Shown: in pieces, positions 1 to 10,730 of the stretch
Numbering within the stretch: position 1 is the stretch's first letter
Layout of the letters: every line of letters starts with the position of its first letter
NCBI GenBank assembly: GCA_963678675.1
Contig: OY783199.1
Location: 16,078,348 to 16,142,347, forward strand
DNA length: 64,000 nucleotides
Reading direction: 5' to 3'
Origin: Xiphydria camelus
Taxonomy: Eukaryota > Arthropoda > Insecta > Hymenoptera > Xiphydriidae
Made by a program: the position numbers and the translations under genes
The notes under the pieces: generated by a model
What the model saw: the letters and a program-made list of their open reading frames with translations, nothing else
Told to the model about the DNA's origin: nothing
Database searches by the model: none

Positions 1-313
1 CCTGGGGTCAATCTGGACCGAAAAGTCTTAATATACAAGGGTCCCAAAAGCCACCATGCGTGTGTTCCGTATAACGACCATGAAATCATTTTACGCTCCA
101 CAACGATTTCTCAAAGAGCACAGTTATGTATTGATCATCAAGGTGGTCGTTTCGAACAATATGTGAGATGATTGGATTTTATTTCAATTATTGTCTAATG
201 AAAAATAAAGCTGCTTTACTTATGAGTATTATGTCATTTCATTTTTTTACTTACACACGGTGACTTGTAGACCCCTTGTGTATTAAGACTTTTCGGTTCA
301 GATTGACCACAGG
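1..313 (+). mobile_element. Tc1/mariner-type element remnant with ~43-bp TIRs
   Basis: The first ~43 bases and the reverse complement of 270-313 match closely (shared core GGTCAATCTG, CCGAAAAGTCTTAATA, ACAAGG), so this is a short TIR element that may begin at or before the window edge. Just inside, one frame ends at TGA 169-171 with the residues RAQLCIDHQGGRFEQYV. This resembles the C-terminus of mariner/IS630-type transposases (Arg-rich, then Gly-Gly-x-Phe-Glu near the stop). The rest of the transposase is absent, so it is a deletion derivative. The TIR is seen; the mariner assignment is inferred from the short tail. Confidence 0.6.
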
Positions 314-358
314 AACACGTAAATTCAGTATGGACATTACATGACGGGACACCCTGTA

Positions 359-422
359 TAATCCATACATGACCAAATCCACATGTGGATTACATACAAA
401 TTATATAGAACTTTTTCGCCTG
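359..422. repeat. Family A element, 3' half only
   Basis: AT-rich sequence with the family A interior (CATGACCAAATCCACATGTG) ends in a TTTTTCGCCTG terminus. The left half is missing, and the sequence begins after a CACCCTGTAT motif that may belong to another element. Confidence 0.5.
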
Positions 423-1082
423 GGAGATGATCGGCGCTACCTCGATACTCCCTGTAGGTATATCCATGGGAGACCCGCAGGGGTGGACTACATGCGCGCA
501 TACATATGCGCACGCACATACATCCTCGTATTCAAATCGCCGCAGACTATACGTCGCCTCTCGATTGAATCGGAGAATTAGTGGTGAATCTACAGAATCT
601 GCTTACTGATTACGCGCGGAGGATGTTAACGCCCGTAACTCGATTATAGGTTCGCCCAGACATACGCGGTTCCTCGGATGTACCCATATGTATTACGCGC
701 GAGGAGGGTTGACGGCGGCTGACGTTAACGAGGAGGGTTTTAATGACAGGGCCGCGATGCCTGCGCGTGCGTAACAAGCATAGGAGGCAATTTCGGGAAC
801 GATGCATTCTCCGTTATGTATACTCGTAGGACTCGCGGTTCTACTGCCGGTGGCAGGCGAACTTACAATCTTAGTGACGTTTCCTGCGGCGACTATTCTC
901 CCACTTGCAGCGCTAAACCACAGGAGCGAGCTCGTATCCGTGTTTCGAACGCGTGACGCTTTTCGACTGTCGTCGAGCCTCGCAGGCGTTGCAAATTCGC
1001 CTTTATTGGACACTTGAGAGCGGGCGAAAAAAAGGTCCCTCTTTAACTGTTGGCCTGCGCTGCGAGTTACGCGCATGTATAT
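423..1082. other. Intergenic; one short signal-peptide-like ORF
   Basis: No homology is recognisable. The only notable item is an ATG ORF at 802-1017 (+, 71 codons) whose first ~20 residues (MHSPLCILVGLAVLLPVAGE) look like a secretion signal. No splice sites, promoter or family match support it, so it is not annotated as a gene. A longer ORF on the opposite strand (693-1187) overlaps it and has no sign of being coding. Confidence 0.3.
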
Positions 1083-1325
1083 CATATCGCACATCCCCTT
1101 CAAAACTGTGGTAACTCGAAAAAAGTAAATTTTACAGGAGAGCCTAAAAAATTTCAGTATTGATTTTGTGTCCTCGTGGTGACTCAAATAAAGAAATCGA
1201 ATTGGTTTCTTGATATATTGAAGGTACTTGAATGCTTTTATTCACGCCATGGAAGAAATCCTACCTCGGAGCCTTTTGACATGTTTCTCGAGTTACTACA
1301 GTTTTGAAGGGGATGCGCGATATGA
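1083..1325. repeat. Foldback element D (~40-bp TIRs)
   Basis: The arms at 1083-1122 and 1287-1325 are inverted copies sharing CATCCCCTTCAAAACTG and the TAACTCGA / TCGAGTTA segment. The interior is unique. The right arm abuts the start of element C1. Confidence 0.6.
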
Positions 1326-1534
1326 GGCTAAGCTTATTCGCCGGGAAAGAAACTCGAATCACTGTTATCTCATTATCTGCGAGCTTTTGGCTCATATTTG
1401 TGTAACCCTCTTCTGAAAATTTACTTTTAGCTGCAAAATAAAATGTTATATTCATGTAGGCCAAAATTTCATAAATAATGAGATAATAGTGATTCGAGTT
1501 TCTTTCCTGGCGAGTAGGTAAGTTTAACCTCATA
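1321..1534. repeat. Foldback element C, copy 1
   Basis: It starts TATGAGGCTAAGCTTATTCG and ends with the inverted CGAGTAGGTAAGTTTAACCTCATA. The arms run ~75 bp with the GGAAAGAAACTCGAATCACT segment inverted at the other end. A second, interrupted copy is at 38008-38530. Confidence 0.65.
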
Positions 1535-1586
1535 TGGCATACGACTGTGTTTCGCTTGTCCCGCGCGCGAAGGCGAATAATAACTT

Positions 1587-1751
1587 TCACGCGGCGGATA
1601 CGTCCGCGTCCTCCCGTAAAACGGCTTTGACGAGATTGTAGAATCCTCCCGACCTCGTCAGTCCCACGAGCGCGGCCGACTGTCGGACCCTCGTCTCGCC
1701 GAATTGTCTAAACTCCAAAGCCATCGAGCATACGGCCATTGAGATCCGCAT
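1587..1751 (-). other. Short ORF, possible coding exon, unidentified
   Basis: ATG at 1751-1749 (A at -3) opens 54 codons to TGA at 1589-1587. The interior has balanced, non-repetitive composition (for example ALVGLTRSGGFYNLVKAVLR), unlike neighbouring junk ORFs. There is no recognised domain and no convincing splice acceptor upstream. A weak GT follows the residues REDAD. It could be a first exon or chance. Confidence 0.15.
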
Positions 1752-2360
1752 TTTGTCGCGACGGAACGATTTATAAAGCAGTCAACGTGCCGGAAGAGGA
1801 TATCTTCCGCGGGAGACGCTCGGTATCGAAGTCGGGAATAAAGTTGTCACTTTTAGGGCGGTTCGCGCTCCTTGGAAGATTCTTCGATATGGGGGAGGGG
1901 GGGACGAATCAGTCGTAGGCGTGTATGTATATAAGATAGCAGGTCCGGTCATCCCGAGGTCACGAGGTACGACTTCCGCGCGGCGACAGGATCGACGATT
2001 TCGACTCTACGGGGAAATCTTTCAAGGGTAGCGCGGGGGAAAAGTTTGCGATTGAAAACTTGGCCGAATTGCGACATTTCGGTTGTTGGGCCGCGAAGTG
2101 TATCGCGCGGCTGAGTCCTCTCGTGTGGACAGAATTCGAACTGTCGAACTCGAATTAAATCGGGATTTGGGTGAATTCGTTCGGAAAATATCGCGCGTAT
2201 TGAAGTTTGTGTATGGCGTGTATTTAATCGATTGGAACGAAACGTCGTGAAATATATTTTGAAAGCGCGAATTTGTCAAATCGCATGGAAGCGGATTTGA
2301 TTCGGATCAATGCGATTGACAATATAAGTCATTCGAAAAGGAAGCGAAAAGAAATTGTCC
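1752..2360. other. Intergenic, nothing recognised
   Basis: Mixed-composition DNA with no repeat partner in the window and no coding signal that I can support. Confidence 0.4.
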
Positions 2361-2613
2361 CAGGTGGAAAAGTTTTATACTTAATACACACATTTTGTAT
2401 GTAATCCATATGTGATTTTGGTCATATATGGATTGTAGGTATAATATATGATTTTTATATTAATGATATGAGGACTACATATAAATTTTTGAATGTTTGC
2501 ATAATTTATATATAGTCTTTATATGATTAATATTAAAATCATATGTAATCCATGTGTGACCAAAACCACATATGGATTACACAGAAAATGTAGGTATGCA
2601 ATTTTTCCGTCTG
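2361..2613. repeat. Family A element, copy 2 (complete)
   Basis: Starts CAGGTGGAAAAGTTTTATAC and ends GCAATTTTTCCGTCTG. The interior is an AT-rich palindrome with the paired motifs ATGTGATTTTGGTCATATATGG and its complement, so the whole element can fold into one hairpin. It abuts a CACTGAG element on the right. Confidence 0.75.
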
Positions 2614-2877
2614 CACTGAGAGAAAGATCTAGTTGAACTTGAACTTAAAATAAATGTTTATTTGAGATAAATATGAATTCATTCACATCGAAGGAAAGTA
2701 TATCTGAATAAAATAAATATTTTGCATATCTTTTTAATCGAGTACGAACCTAGTAGAACATTTATGCAATTCAAATAGACTTTTGTGTTCGATGTAAATA
2801 AATTCCGATTCACCTGAAATACATTTTTAGATTAGATACGTACATATATTCAACTACAATAGATCTTTTCTCTGGGT
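2614..2877. repeat. CACTGAG-ended foldback element, family G, copy 1
   Basis: Starts CACTGAGAGAAAGATCTAGT and ends AGATCTTTTCTCTGGGTA. Inside, TTTATTTGAGATAAATATGAATTCATTCACATCGAA has a diverged inverted partner near 2790-2850. Related copies are at 9455, 14310, 26705, 30174 and 59217. Confidence 0.7.
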
Positions 2878-3160
2878 ATGGGGTGACTCGGTTTGAATGC
2901 AAGCTTCCTTTGTTCGCTTATATTATTCTACGTCACGACCTAACGTCTTTATGACGTCATAGAGATGTACGCCTCGAATGGATTACTACGCGCTTAGCGA
3001 GAGCGGTTCCACCCCGTCGGGTTTGATTTAGGAGTGTCTCATCCGTATACATCGGCTCGATTGTAAATCAATCAATCCGGCTGATGCGTGTTTATCCGAT
3101 AACAGTAGTCGAGATACTGCGAGAAGTGCATCGCTCCGAATATGTCGTGCAGTTCGCTAT

Positions 3161-3450
3161 AGACAGAAAAAAATGATTTTGCAGTGTTAGTAAAACTTGG
3201 TTTTGCTGAGATTATTTTGCTATCATGACAAAATATTATCTATGGCGACAAAAGATATGTATGTCGAATAGTAGTAAAAATATTTGCTGCGAAAACAAAT
3301 ATTTTTACTGAAAAAAATTTCACTGCGATTGCAGTTACATTTGCCATTACTGAACATTCATTTTGTTGACACAAATAATACTTTAGTCGTGATACCGAAA
3401 AGTTTTCAGCGAAAACCTAGTTTTGCTAAGGCTGCAAAATCTTTTTTCTC
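3161..3450. repeat. Foldback element, family I, copy 1
   Basis: GATTTTGCAGTGTTAGTAAAACTTGGTTTTGCTGAG at the left is inverted at the right as CTAGTTTTGCTAAGGCTGCAAAATC. Related copies are at 31345-31585 (nested in a family H element) and 58986-59216. Confidence 0.65.
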
Positions 3451-3950
3451 CGCGTACGCGGCTTGAAATAATTAACGAGTATAAACGCAATTATGCGGGC
3501 GTGAGTACTTTCCCATCAACGGAACAATCAGAATTCAGACTCGACGAGGGAAACTTTACTCCGGATCGGAACGCGTATACCGGCGCGTTATTGATTCGAA
3601 TTTCGCGCTGTTGTTACCGCGCTAACATTTTTTAAGAGGACCATTAATCACCGGCGCGCAATTACTATACTGCTCGAGCGTGGATGACTGCGTGAATGAT
3701 TAGTGGACTCTGCCGATGTCTCTATAGTTTTCAACATTTTCGACGGAATAACGGGCGATCGATCATACGTCGACCACTCTGCGGGGGCTATCGAAAGCGG
3801 GGAATTTTATAAAAATTCGACCAACGCCCACTTCGGCGTTCGGTGCGATATTGAGATATTTTCAAACACTGCGTCGGCGAAATTGTTCAGATATTTGTAG
3901 ATATTAACGTCGGGAATTTTACTTCGCGAAATGCGTAGAGTTATTGAGCT
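3451..3950. other. Intergenic, open but unassigned
   Basis: A 65-codon frame at 3703-3900 (+) has no stop and ordinary composition but no recognisable family or splice signals. Nothing else is seen. Confidence 0.3.
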
Positions 3951-4200
3951 TGTAACAATTTATTAACAACTAATAAATGTAATTTTAAATACGGCGAAGT
4001 AAATATTTCGTTAGGACAAGATATACTTTTATGCTAATTATTAAAATGTTTATTTTATTTAAATGGCTGCGTCAAAGGATTTAATTACGTCAAATAAATA
4101 TTATAATAGTCAACGGATATTTACTTGATTCGATAAAATGTTTATTTCGTCATACGCAAATAAACATTTATTAACTACAAATGTATTTTTTTCTCGGTGT
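3951..4200. repeat. Foldback element, family J, copy 1
   Basis: The interior includes TACGGCGAAGTAAATATTTCGTTAGG and an inverted end running into TTTTTTTCTCGGTG. Better preserved copies are at 16907-17166 and 35826-36088. Confidence 0.55.
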
Positions 4201-4915
4201 GTCAAATTAACCAGTGAGTTTTGGCAAAAAATCATATATGTATACGTGTGTGTGCCGCACATGTATGTAAGTATGACCTTATGCTAAAGCGAAGAAATCC
4301 AGCCAAGACGAAACGAACAAGGCCACACATCAAAACTCCCTAGCTAATTTGACATGCTGTACATATTTATAATTTCAAATTAACGCCACGATTTTTATGG
4401 AAGAAAGTTCGCTGAAAATTCGAAAAATGATTAATTATACGCGTGGATTAAAAATACCCAAACGAGACGAACTCGTTAATCGCCAAATTTATTTCACTTC
4501 TAAAATCCAAAATGCTCGCCGGTCGTAAATTAAAAAAAAATACGTCACCTTCCGGGGGATCGATAAAGATCTCGCCAAAAGGAATCACGCGGCGTATATA
4601 AACTCGAAAACTGGAAAGAAATATGTGCTCGCGGAATATAAAAACAACCTGACGGGGTGCTTTATAAATAGCGACATCAAAGTTACGAGAGCAGCTGAAA
4701 GTTTATAACCGCGTTAAGCCACCCTATTCCGACACAGCCCGGAGGGTGAGTCGCACACCCCCGCTCGATAGAATCCTTACTCGAACTTGGTGCACACGCT
4801 CGACTTGACTAGCGTCTCGTCGTGGTTAAGTCTCTCGGCGAGTCGTGGAGCATCTCGTATAAAGCGTGCGATCGGGTCGAGCTGTTCGTTCGATCACAAT
4901 TAGCGACTAATCGAC
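4201..4915. other. Flank downstream of the phosphatase exon
   Basis: I looked for the next alkaline phosphatase exon on the - strand here and found no segment resembling the family's VVTTTR-type continuation. No repeat partner is seen either. Confidence 0.35.
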
Positions 4916-5094
4916 TTGCCTTGCTCCCGCGCCCAGGTAATGAGCGACGGGACGTGCGCGTCGCGGCTCGAGGTGCAGTTCTCGAAACGGGCCGATGAGT
5001 CCAGACCGAGCGTCTCGTAATTGGCCTTCACCCCGCAGAGCAGAGCCGTCGCGCAGGCCGAGGATTCGCCGACTTGCGCGTCCATGTTGTACGT
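4916..5094 (-). CDS. Alkaline phosphatase, one internal exon (partial gene)
   Basis: Read on the - strand, a good acceptor (TTCTTTGCAG ending at 5095) opens an exon starting TYNMDAQVGESSACATALLC and continuing through a Gly-Val-Lys-Ala-Asn segment to EQGK. This matches the alkaline phosphatase block around the nucleophile: the Ser after Glu in VGESS is the phosphorylated serine, followed by the CGVKAN loop. The usual Asp before it is Glu here, a change I believe is common in insect membrane-bound forms. The enzyme family hydrolyses phosphate monoesters with Zn and Mg and is normally secreted and GPI-anchored. The donor is uncertain: GGCAA|GTCGAT at 4915-4914 keeps the frame before a stop but is weak. 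No metal-binding first exon (Gly-Asp-Gly-Met) or later exons were found in the window, so this is either one exon of a gene with large introns or an isolated fragment. It has no in-frame stop or frameshift. Confidence 0.8.
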
Positions 5095-5189
5095 CTGCAA
5101 AGAAGAAATCGAAGCACGTTCGTTAATGTCGAAAGTTTAGGGGAAATGAAATATACACAGATATATACTGTCTAAAATATTTATCTTAT

Positions 5190-5480
5190 ACTGAGAGAGA
5201 AATAATTGCTCGAATCGAACAAAATATTTCTTGAAGCAAAAACATGTGATCTTAAAAATTTTTAAGAATGAAAATTCTTGGTCGAGGAATATATATTCTT
5301 GATTCATGAATATCTTTGTTGAGATGAGAAATTATTCCTGATGGAAAAAAAAACAATTATTCAAGGCTGTTAAATATTTTCTTGCACAAAGAAAACCATG
5401 ACTTGATCCTGGAATTATTTATATCATGTTTTTGTTTGCAGAAAATATTTTGTTAGCACCAGCAATTATTTCTTTCAGTT
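5190..5480. repeat. CACTGAG-type foldback element, family H, copy 1
   Basis: Starts ACTGAGAGAGAAATAATTGCT and ends AGCAATTATTTCTTTCAG, with an inverted interior around ATTCTTGGTCGAGGAATATA. Copies are at 31128, 33298 and 55666. Confidence 0.7.
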
Positions 5481-6336
5481 TCAACTTTGGGCAAATACAC
5501 CGAAATTTTTATCCAACCTAAATGGGTCTTGAATATCGTAAAACCTTCTTTTGAGATTCAGAAAAACGTTGTGTAGATCATGGGTTTTTATAAGATTATA
5601 CATTAAAATTAGCAAACGATCGAAATGTTACGAAATTATTACCTGTTATTTAAAATAAGTACGAATTCTTTAAAATAAAGAGTATAATTTCGTAAATTTC
5701 ATGTACATTTGTATATTATCACGTCAAAAAATGAAGGAACCTATTTTAACAGTGTATTTTATCCACACGGTGCCCCCCATTTCTTATCAAATCACATATC
5801 ATACGCTCCGTTAAGTCAATATATTATAAATTCAACAGATAAACGCGTATTGTTTCCCGCACAATGATTTCGTATAACCCCTCGCTGATAATCTTCCCCC
5901 GGAACGGATTCCCTCGACACGCGGTTTTACGCGAAATTCAACCCCTATAGGCATGTAAATGAGAAACACAGGCGCGCGCACAATAATAATGCGTAATATC
6001 GATTAGAGATCGGCAGATCTGCGCGATTCAATCGTTACGAAATTATAGGCGCGCGCGGTGCTCTCGTGGGATCGATCCGATAATACCGGAAACCGATAGT
6101 ATTCCGGCCGTCCTCGAGCGAAGTTGCGCGCGGAAGATTTACATATCGGGTATACATACGCGTGGGTATTATACACACGTGTGCCTTGGAGCTTTGGATA
6201 TGTGTAACTGGGAGGCGCGCGGCAGGATGCCCCGCGTGTAATTGTACACGAGTACATAGGGGTACGTGTGCGTATGTACACATACATATATATGAGCGTT
6301 TACCTCGTTTACATACTCGGAGAAATACCACACGTG
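5481..6336. other. Intergenic, nothing recognised
   Basis: ORFs at 6003-6430 on the - strand and at 6162-6365 on the + strand overlap each other, are low complexity, and show no domain. No repeat partner was found. Confidence 0.35.
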
Positions 6337-6800
6337 CACTGAGAAAAATAATTAGGTTAAAATGACAAAACGCATCGCCAAACGTATTTATTATAGTTAT
6401 CCTAACCGAAATACTGGTTAGTTGAACCAAAGATTTAGTTATTCCAATTAAATGTTTAACCCGTCAGCACTCGCGCTATATGAGCATTTCTCTCACGCAA
6501 ATTTTCACGGTACAAGAAACTTTTACAAAAATCATCCAAATGTTTCGAGAATGTTTTTTATCCTTAAACAACTATTCCTCTTTCTTTCAGTGTAAATTAA
6601 AAACAAAAGGATTCAGTCAAATTCGAAAGAAAAATGTTGTTCCTATACCGTGAAAATTTGCGTGAGAGAAATGCTCATAGCGCGAGTGCTGACGGGTTAA
6701 TTATTCCAACCAAAGTTTTAGTTATCGTAGGTTTAACCAAACGAATGGAGAATCCACATTTCACTAAACGGTTTCATATTTTTTTAGGTTTTCCAGCCTA
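6337..6800. repeat. CACTGAG element, family B, copy 1, split by a piggyBac-like insertion
   Basis: Starts CACTGAGAAAAATAATTAGG and carries the family B words AAAATGACAAAACGC, TTAGTTATTCCAA and AACCAAAG. It is interrupted at 6456-6700 by a TTAA-flanked element and resumes with ATTCCAACCAAAGTTTTAGT. The right terminus is eroded. Confidence 0.6.
6456..6700. mobile_element. piggyBac-like non-autonomous element with TTAA target duplication
   Basis: TTAA lies at both ends and the TIRs begin CCCGTCAGCACTCGCGCTAT, extending ~54 bp (GAGCATTTCTCTCACGCAAA then TTTTCACGGTA) with one 2-nt gap. CCC ends inside TTAA duplications are the signature of the piggyBac superfamily. The ~130-bp interior has no coding capacity. 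It sits inside a family B element, giving the relative age. Confidence 0.75.
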
Positions 6801-8368
6801 AAGTAATTTTTTTTTTTGAACATCGTATACATACACGCAGATCAGATATAGCACTGTATTTGAGAGTTGTTCTTTCTGACGACTTTATGGAAAGTGAAAC
6901 ATGTTTCACAGAACCCGTAAAATTATTTACCTTGGCGTGGATTTGGGCCGGAGGATCGTTTCCGATGATTGTTGTGGGTCTCGATTCATTATTTCCCACT
7001 GACCAGAAATTTCGAAAAGAAATCCCATATGTACATCCCACGTATCGTAGAAATTATCAATTGCATCACTGCATTGTAGTTGGTAAACGTTTATTAAAAT
7101 ACGGCGAAATGCATCAGAGTAATATTTGTAATATCAGTTAATATTTGCATGTAGCCACCAGTACGTGCCGCGGTCATCTTCTTGGCGTGTCGGAGTTCGT
7201 CGCACGATCGTCCTGCTTGTCTGGTTGCATCGTTGTCGAATCGTTGTTACACTTACCATGAATATTGCAGATTTCTGGGATCCGTCAAAGGACTCGCCGC
7301 AGGTACATCACCATCGTATTGCGGACGTACTGGCTTCCACAATTTCAATTGAATCGTGTATTTCATTCTAGCAAATAAATATTTGTTAACTATTATAATT
7401 ACTAATTGTCTCGCGAGTGATTACTTCAAAACTCTTGTTCGAGACGACAAGATATCGTAATATAGTTAACGAATATTATATTTCCCGCAATGAAATATTT
7501 AATTCGCCATATTTAAATTAACTTTTACTATTTTAGCAATTAACAATTTCCTCGATAAACTGATATTAATGGCTATTCGTTAAAACACAATCACCCTATC
7601 ACTACATTCCTGATTAATGGGTTCCTCGAGCCTTAATTTAGTTATCGTTAAAAGTGTTAAACTATTAGTAGATAACGGGAAGAATAACGAGACGTGTTAT
7701 CGGCTCTAGCGCGCGACGCTCACTAAGGGGATTAAAGGTGGAGAGGGGAGCGGCGAGGGTAGGCCTCAACGGAACAAGCCTCCCGGACTTGTTTTTGCGA
7801 ATCAACAGAGGGATACCGAACTTTCTAATTATTCTGTATGAAACTGTAAGCTCTACCTTTAAGGAACTATAATACATTCTATAAAGTCACGTAAGAAAGC
7901 TGTGTGTAACTTTATAGAATACAGCATCTTAGAACTTACAGTTTAGTGCAGAACAGTGTCTTCCGTGTACATCTATATATACAGAAGTTCAAAGTACGCT
8001 GTATTATGTAAAAGGGATCGCGTACGATAAGTTCTCGAGTTGAGAATTACGAAATAAGATCGTATCGACGTAGCTAGCGAGTCTCGACTGCATTCTGACT
8101 TATAGTGAGGAAATGATCGAAGTTTCGTCGCCTTAAAAGAGGAGGAAATACGTACATCTCTCTTGCTGCAACATTGGAGGTGCATAGATCGCTCTACGTA
8201 CAGTTTTATTATAGGGAGTGAGAAATCGTAAAAGGAGAAAAATCAAAACATTCAGTATGAAACAACGCATTTTTCTCGACACTTCTCGAAATCAAATTGT
8301 TAATTAAAGTACCAAAGTAATTTCAAAAAATTCTTTAGCCTCTTTAATTTTTCCATAACGTACAATCC
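6801..8368. other. Intergenic with eroded family J pieces
   Basis: Family J words occur at about 7080-7110 (TTATTAAAATACGGCGAAAT) and 7370-7515, suggesting one old J copy split by ~260 bp of other DNA. A small imperfect inverted repeat (ATTCTATAAAGT) lies at 7875-7920. No coding exon is recognised. Confidence 0.35.
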
Positions 8369-8616
8369 TAGGAGGAAAAGTTCTATATGGATTATAATAT
8401 GTAGTTCATATATGGATTTGATCCCATATGAATTATGAATAATTTTTCTATAAATCATATATGGACTATATACAGATTATACAAATACATGAAAGACCCA
8501 AATATAATCCACATATAGTTCATATATGGTTTATATAGAAATCATATATAATCCACATAAAAACAAATCGATTTATGAACTACATATATACAAACCATGT
8601 AGAACAGTTCCGCCTG
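8369..8616. repeat. Family A element, copy 3
   Basis: Starts AGGAGGAAAAGTTCTATATG and ends AGAACAGTTCCGCCTG, with the AT-rich palindromic interior (TATGGATTTGATCCCATATG). Confidence 0.7.
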
Positions 8617-9238
8617 TCAATTCCAGACTTTCCCGAATTCCCTGACCGCTAGATACCGCGAATACGTACCCATACGTCATTCCAGTTTATACACACGTTC
8701 GCGACGGCTTCCTGGAGGAGTACGGGGCGCGTTATGTATTATGATAATCGGGACTTCTTTGAGTCCGTGAGTAGGGGCCAGGAAACGCGGCGGATGCATA
8801 AATCTCTTCGGTATTACCGCGAAGGAACAGCCGTGCGAAATACCGCTGACTCGGTGGTCGTTTTCTTATCGTTCCGAAGTCCGAGGAGGAGAGGACCAAC
8901 TCGACGGAATTGTCCCGAATATACCGCGCGCTCTTGGCCGCCGGACGCTTTCGCTCGCGGATGTAGGTAACCGGCATTACCGACGACTGCGTAAAAAACT
9001 CCATAAAGCACAGCCTTCCCTCGTTATCGTTGCGGCTGTATAGCGGAAGGAAGAGGCGATTCACGGCTGATTTTGGTACGGCGATATGTAGATAACGTTC
9101 CGAGGATGACAATACGATCCGTCCGAGCACTTCAATCGCGTGAAATTTAGGGGATGGTCGGAATTTTATCAGTTTCCCCCCTGAGAAACCGCGTATCGAT
9201 AACCGCAGCCGATTTTACGGATAATCTGAGTGCCTAAC
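8617..9238. other. Intergenic, GC-richer, nothing recognised
   Basis: Overlapping ORFs on both strands at 8732-9130 shadow each other and show no domain. Confidence 0.3.
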
Positions 9239-9454
9239 CAGGCGGAAAAATTCGATATATTTTTTATTCAATCCATAATGTGGTTTTGGTCATATATGGA
9301 GTATATATATATGATTTCTATATTAACTATACAGGTCTTAGAATATTTGTATAACCCAAAACGCCTTATATGGTTAATATAGAAATCACATAATCCACAT
9401 ATGACCAATAACACATATGGGTTGTATAGAAAACATATAGAATTTTTCCGCCTG
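9239..9454. repeat. Family A element, copy 4 (complete)
   Basis: Starts CAGGCGGAAAAATTCGATAT and ends AGAATTTTTCCGCCTG, followed immediately by CACTGAG. The same A-then-CACTGAG arrangement occurs at 2361-2877. Confidence 0.75.
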
Positions 9455-9780
9455 CACTGAGAAAAAAGATCTAGTCGAGTATGAACCTAATACAAAAATT
9501 TATTTGAGATAAATAGGAATATATTCACATCGAACAAGTCTATTTAAAATAAATAAATGTTTTGCATATTTTTTTAATCGTATACGAACCTAGGAGAGCA
9601 TTTATTTCATTTAAATAGACTTTTGTGCGACGTGAATAAATAAACTTTTCGTCAGAATTCTGACCAAATATAAATAATAACGAAATATTTGGTTCACCTG
9701 ACTAGTACTTTAGTTAGGATAATTAAACGCGTTTAACTAGATTTCGTTTTGTCATTTTCACCTAATTATTTTTCCCGATG
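9455..9780. repeat. Hybrid CACTGAG element: family G left part, family B right part
   Basis: The left ~200 bp (CACTGAGAAAAAAGATCTAG to the AATAAATAAACTTTTC segment) is family G. The last ~120 bp (AACGAAATATTTGGTTCACC to CCTAATTATTTTTCCC) is the right half of family B. The join is near 9650. Confidence 0.6.
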
Positions 9781-10630
9781 TACGAGGTTACAATTAGGCC
9801 GCGCTAATTAGAAAGATTATTCGAGGCACGTTCCTCTTCAGAGTGAACGAGTCGATCGTCGCATCTGCCGGAGCACACGTGGCCTAATGCGATTCTGATG
9901 GCTTGTTTGCGGCAATATAGCCGCGCGCGCGCGCGGCTCATTCCGGATCGGACGTATCGACCTCCGGCGGCGCATAGCCGCTGATTACGATTCTTTCTCT
10001 CAACCCTCTCCCGCCCCCGAGACGCTGGTAACGAATGGACCGCGCTGGTCGTATGCATAATGAAGCGGCCACCTATAAAATATGGATATTCCGTCGGGGA
10101 GCGACGATTCCCGCGGGTGTTTGCTTTGCGGGTGCATGAAACTCAAGTTGCTATCGGAGGCGAGGGTGCTTATTCGCGGCGCAGTCGATAGCCGCGGTGA
10201 TTAATCGCGCTTAGTCCTCGCTGCAGCGAAAATATCTCCGTCCTCGCCGCTCTCCCTCGCGATATATTTGTCTGCGAGAGGACCGCTTCCATATTTTATC
10301 CGTTACGACTTTGTAAAACGAGGAGGGAAAGGGGGGGGGGGGAGAGGAGTCTCCTTCGTTTACCACTCGTATTCGTGAGACCCGTGTGAGCTTTTATTCG
10401 CTAGCTTCCATCGCGCTTCGTTTCACTGTCGCGCGCGCGGAGAGCGCTCTTCCGTATTCTTCGCTCCTTTGCTCCTGGAGGAATAACGGATCGTTGTGCA
10501 CGGATGTCTTATCTATGAGTGCAGCATCCACGACGGATGAATAAGAGGAAACGGTTGTGGGTTCATTTCTAGTTCTTTTTCTTCTCTTTTTAATAGTGAT
10601 ATGTAACATTAAAAAAAATGTATACGTACA
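9781..10630. other. Intergenic, CpG-rich, nothing recognised
   Basis: Contains a (GC)n run near 9921-9933 and a 13-base G run at 10331-10343. No coding exon is supported. Confidence 0.3.
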
Positions 10631-10631
10631 T

Positions 10632-10725
10632 TCTCAGAAAAAAAATAATCGTTTGATTCAACTAAATTTCTGGGTTACAGACGATCAACTAAATATATGT
10701 AGTTATCTGAACAAATACTCTATGT
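10632..10725. repeat. Family B fragment
   Basis: TTCTCAGAAAAAAAATAATC followed by GTTTGATTCAACTAAATTTC matches the left end of the element at 36102-36351. The right part is missing. Confidence 0.5.
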
Positions 10726-10730
10726 ACGTA

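Noticed and set aside
693..1187. 164-codon ORF on the - strand
   Set aside because: It overlaps a + strand ORF, has no domain or splice context, and its composition is like translated intergenic DNA.
4740..4900. Continuation of the alkaline phosphatase frame past the donor
   Set aside because: The frame reaches a stop six codons after the GK and the downstream translation does not resemble the next conserved block of the family.
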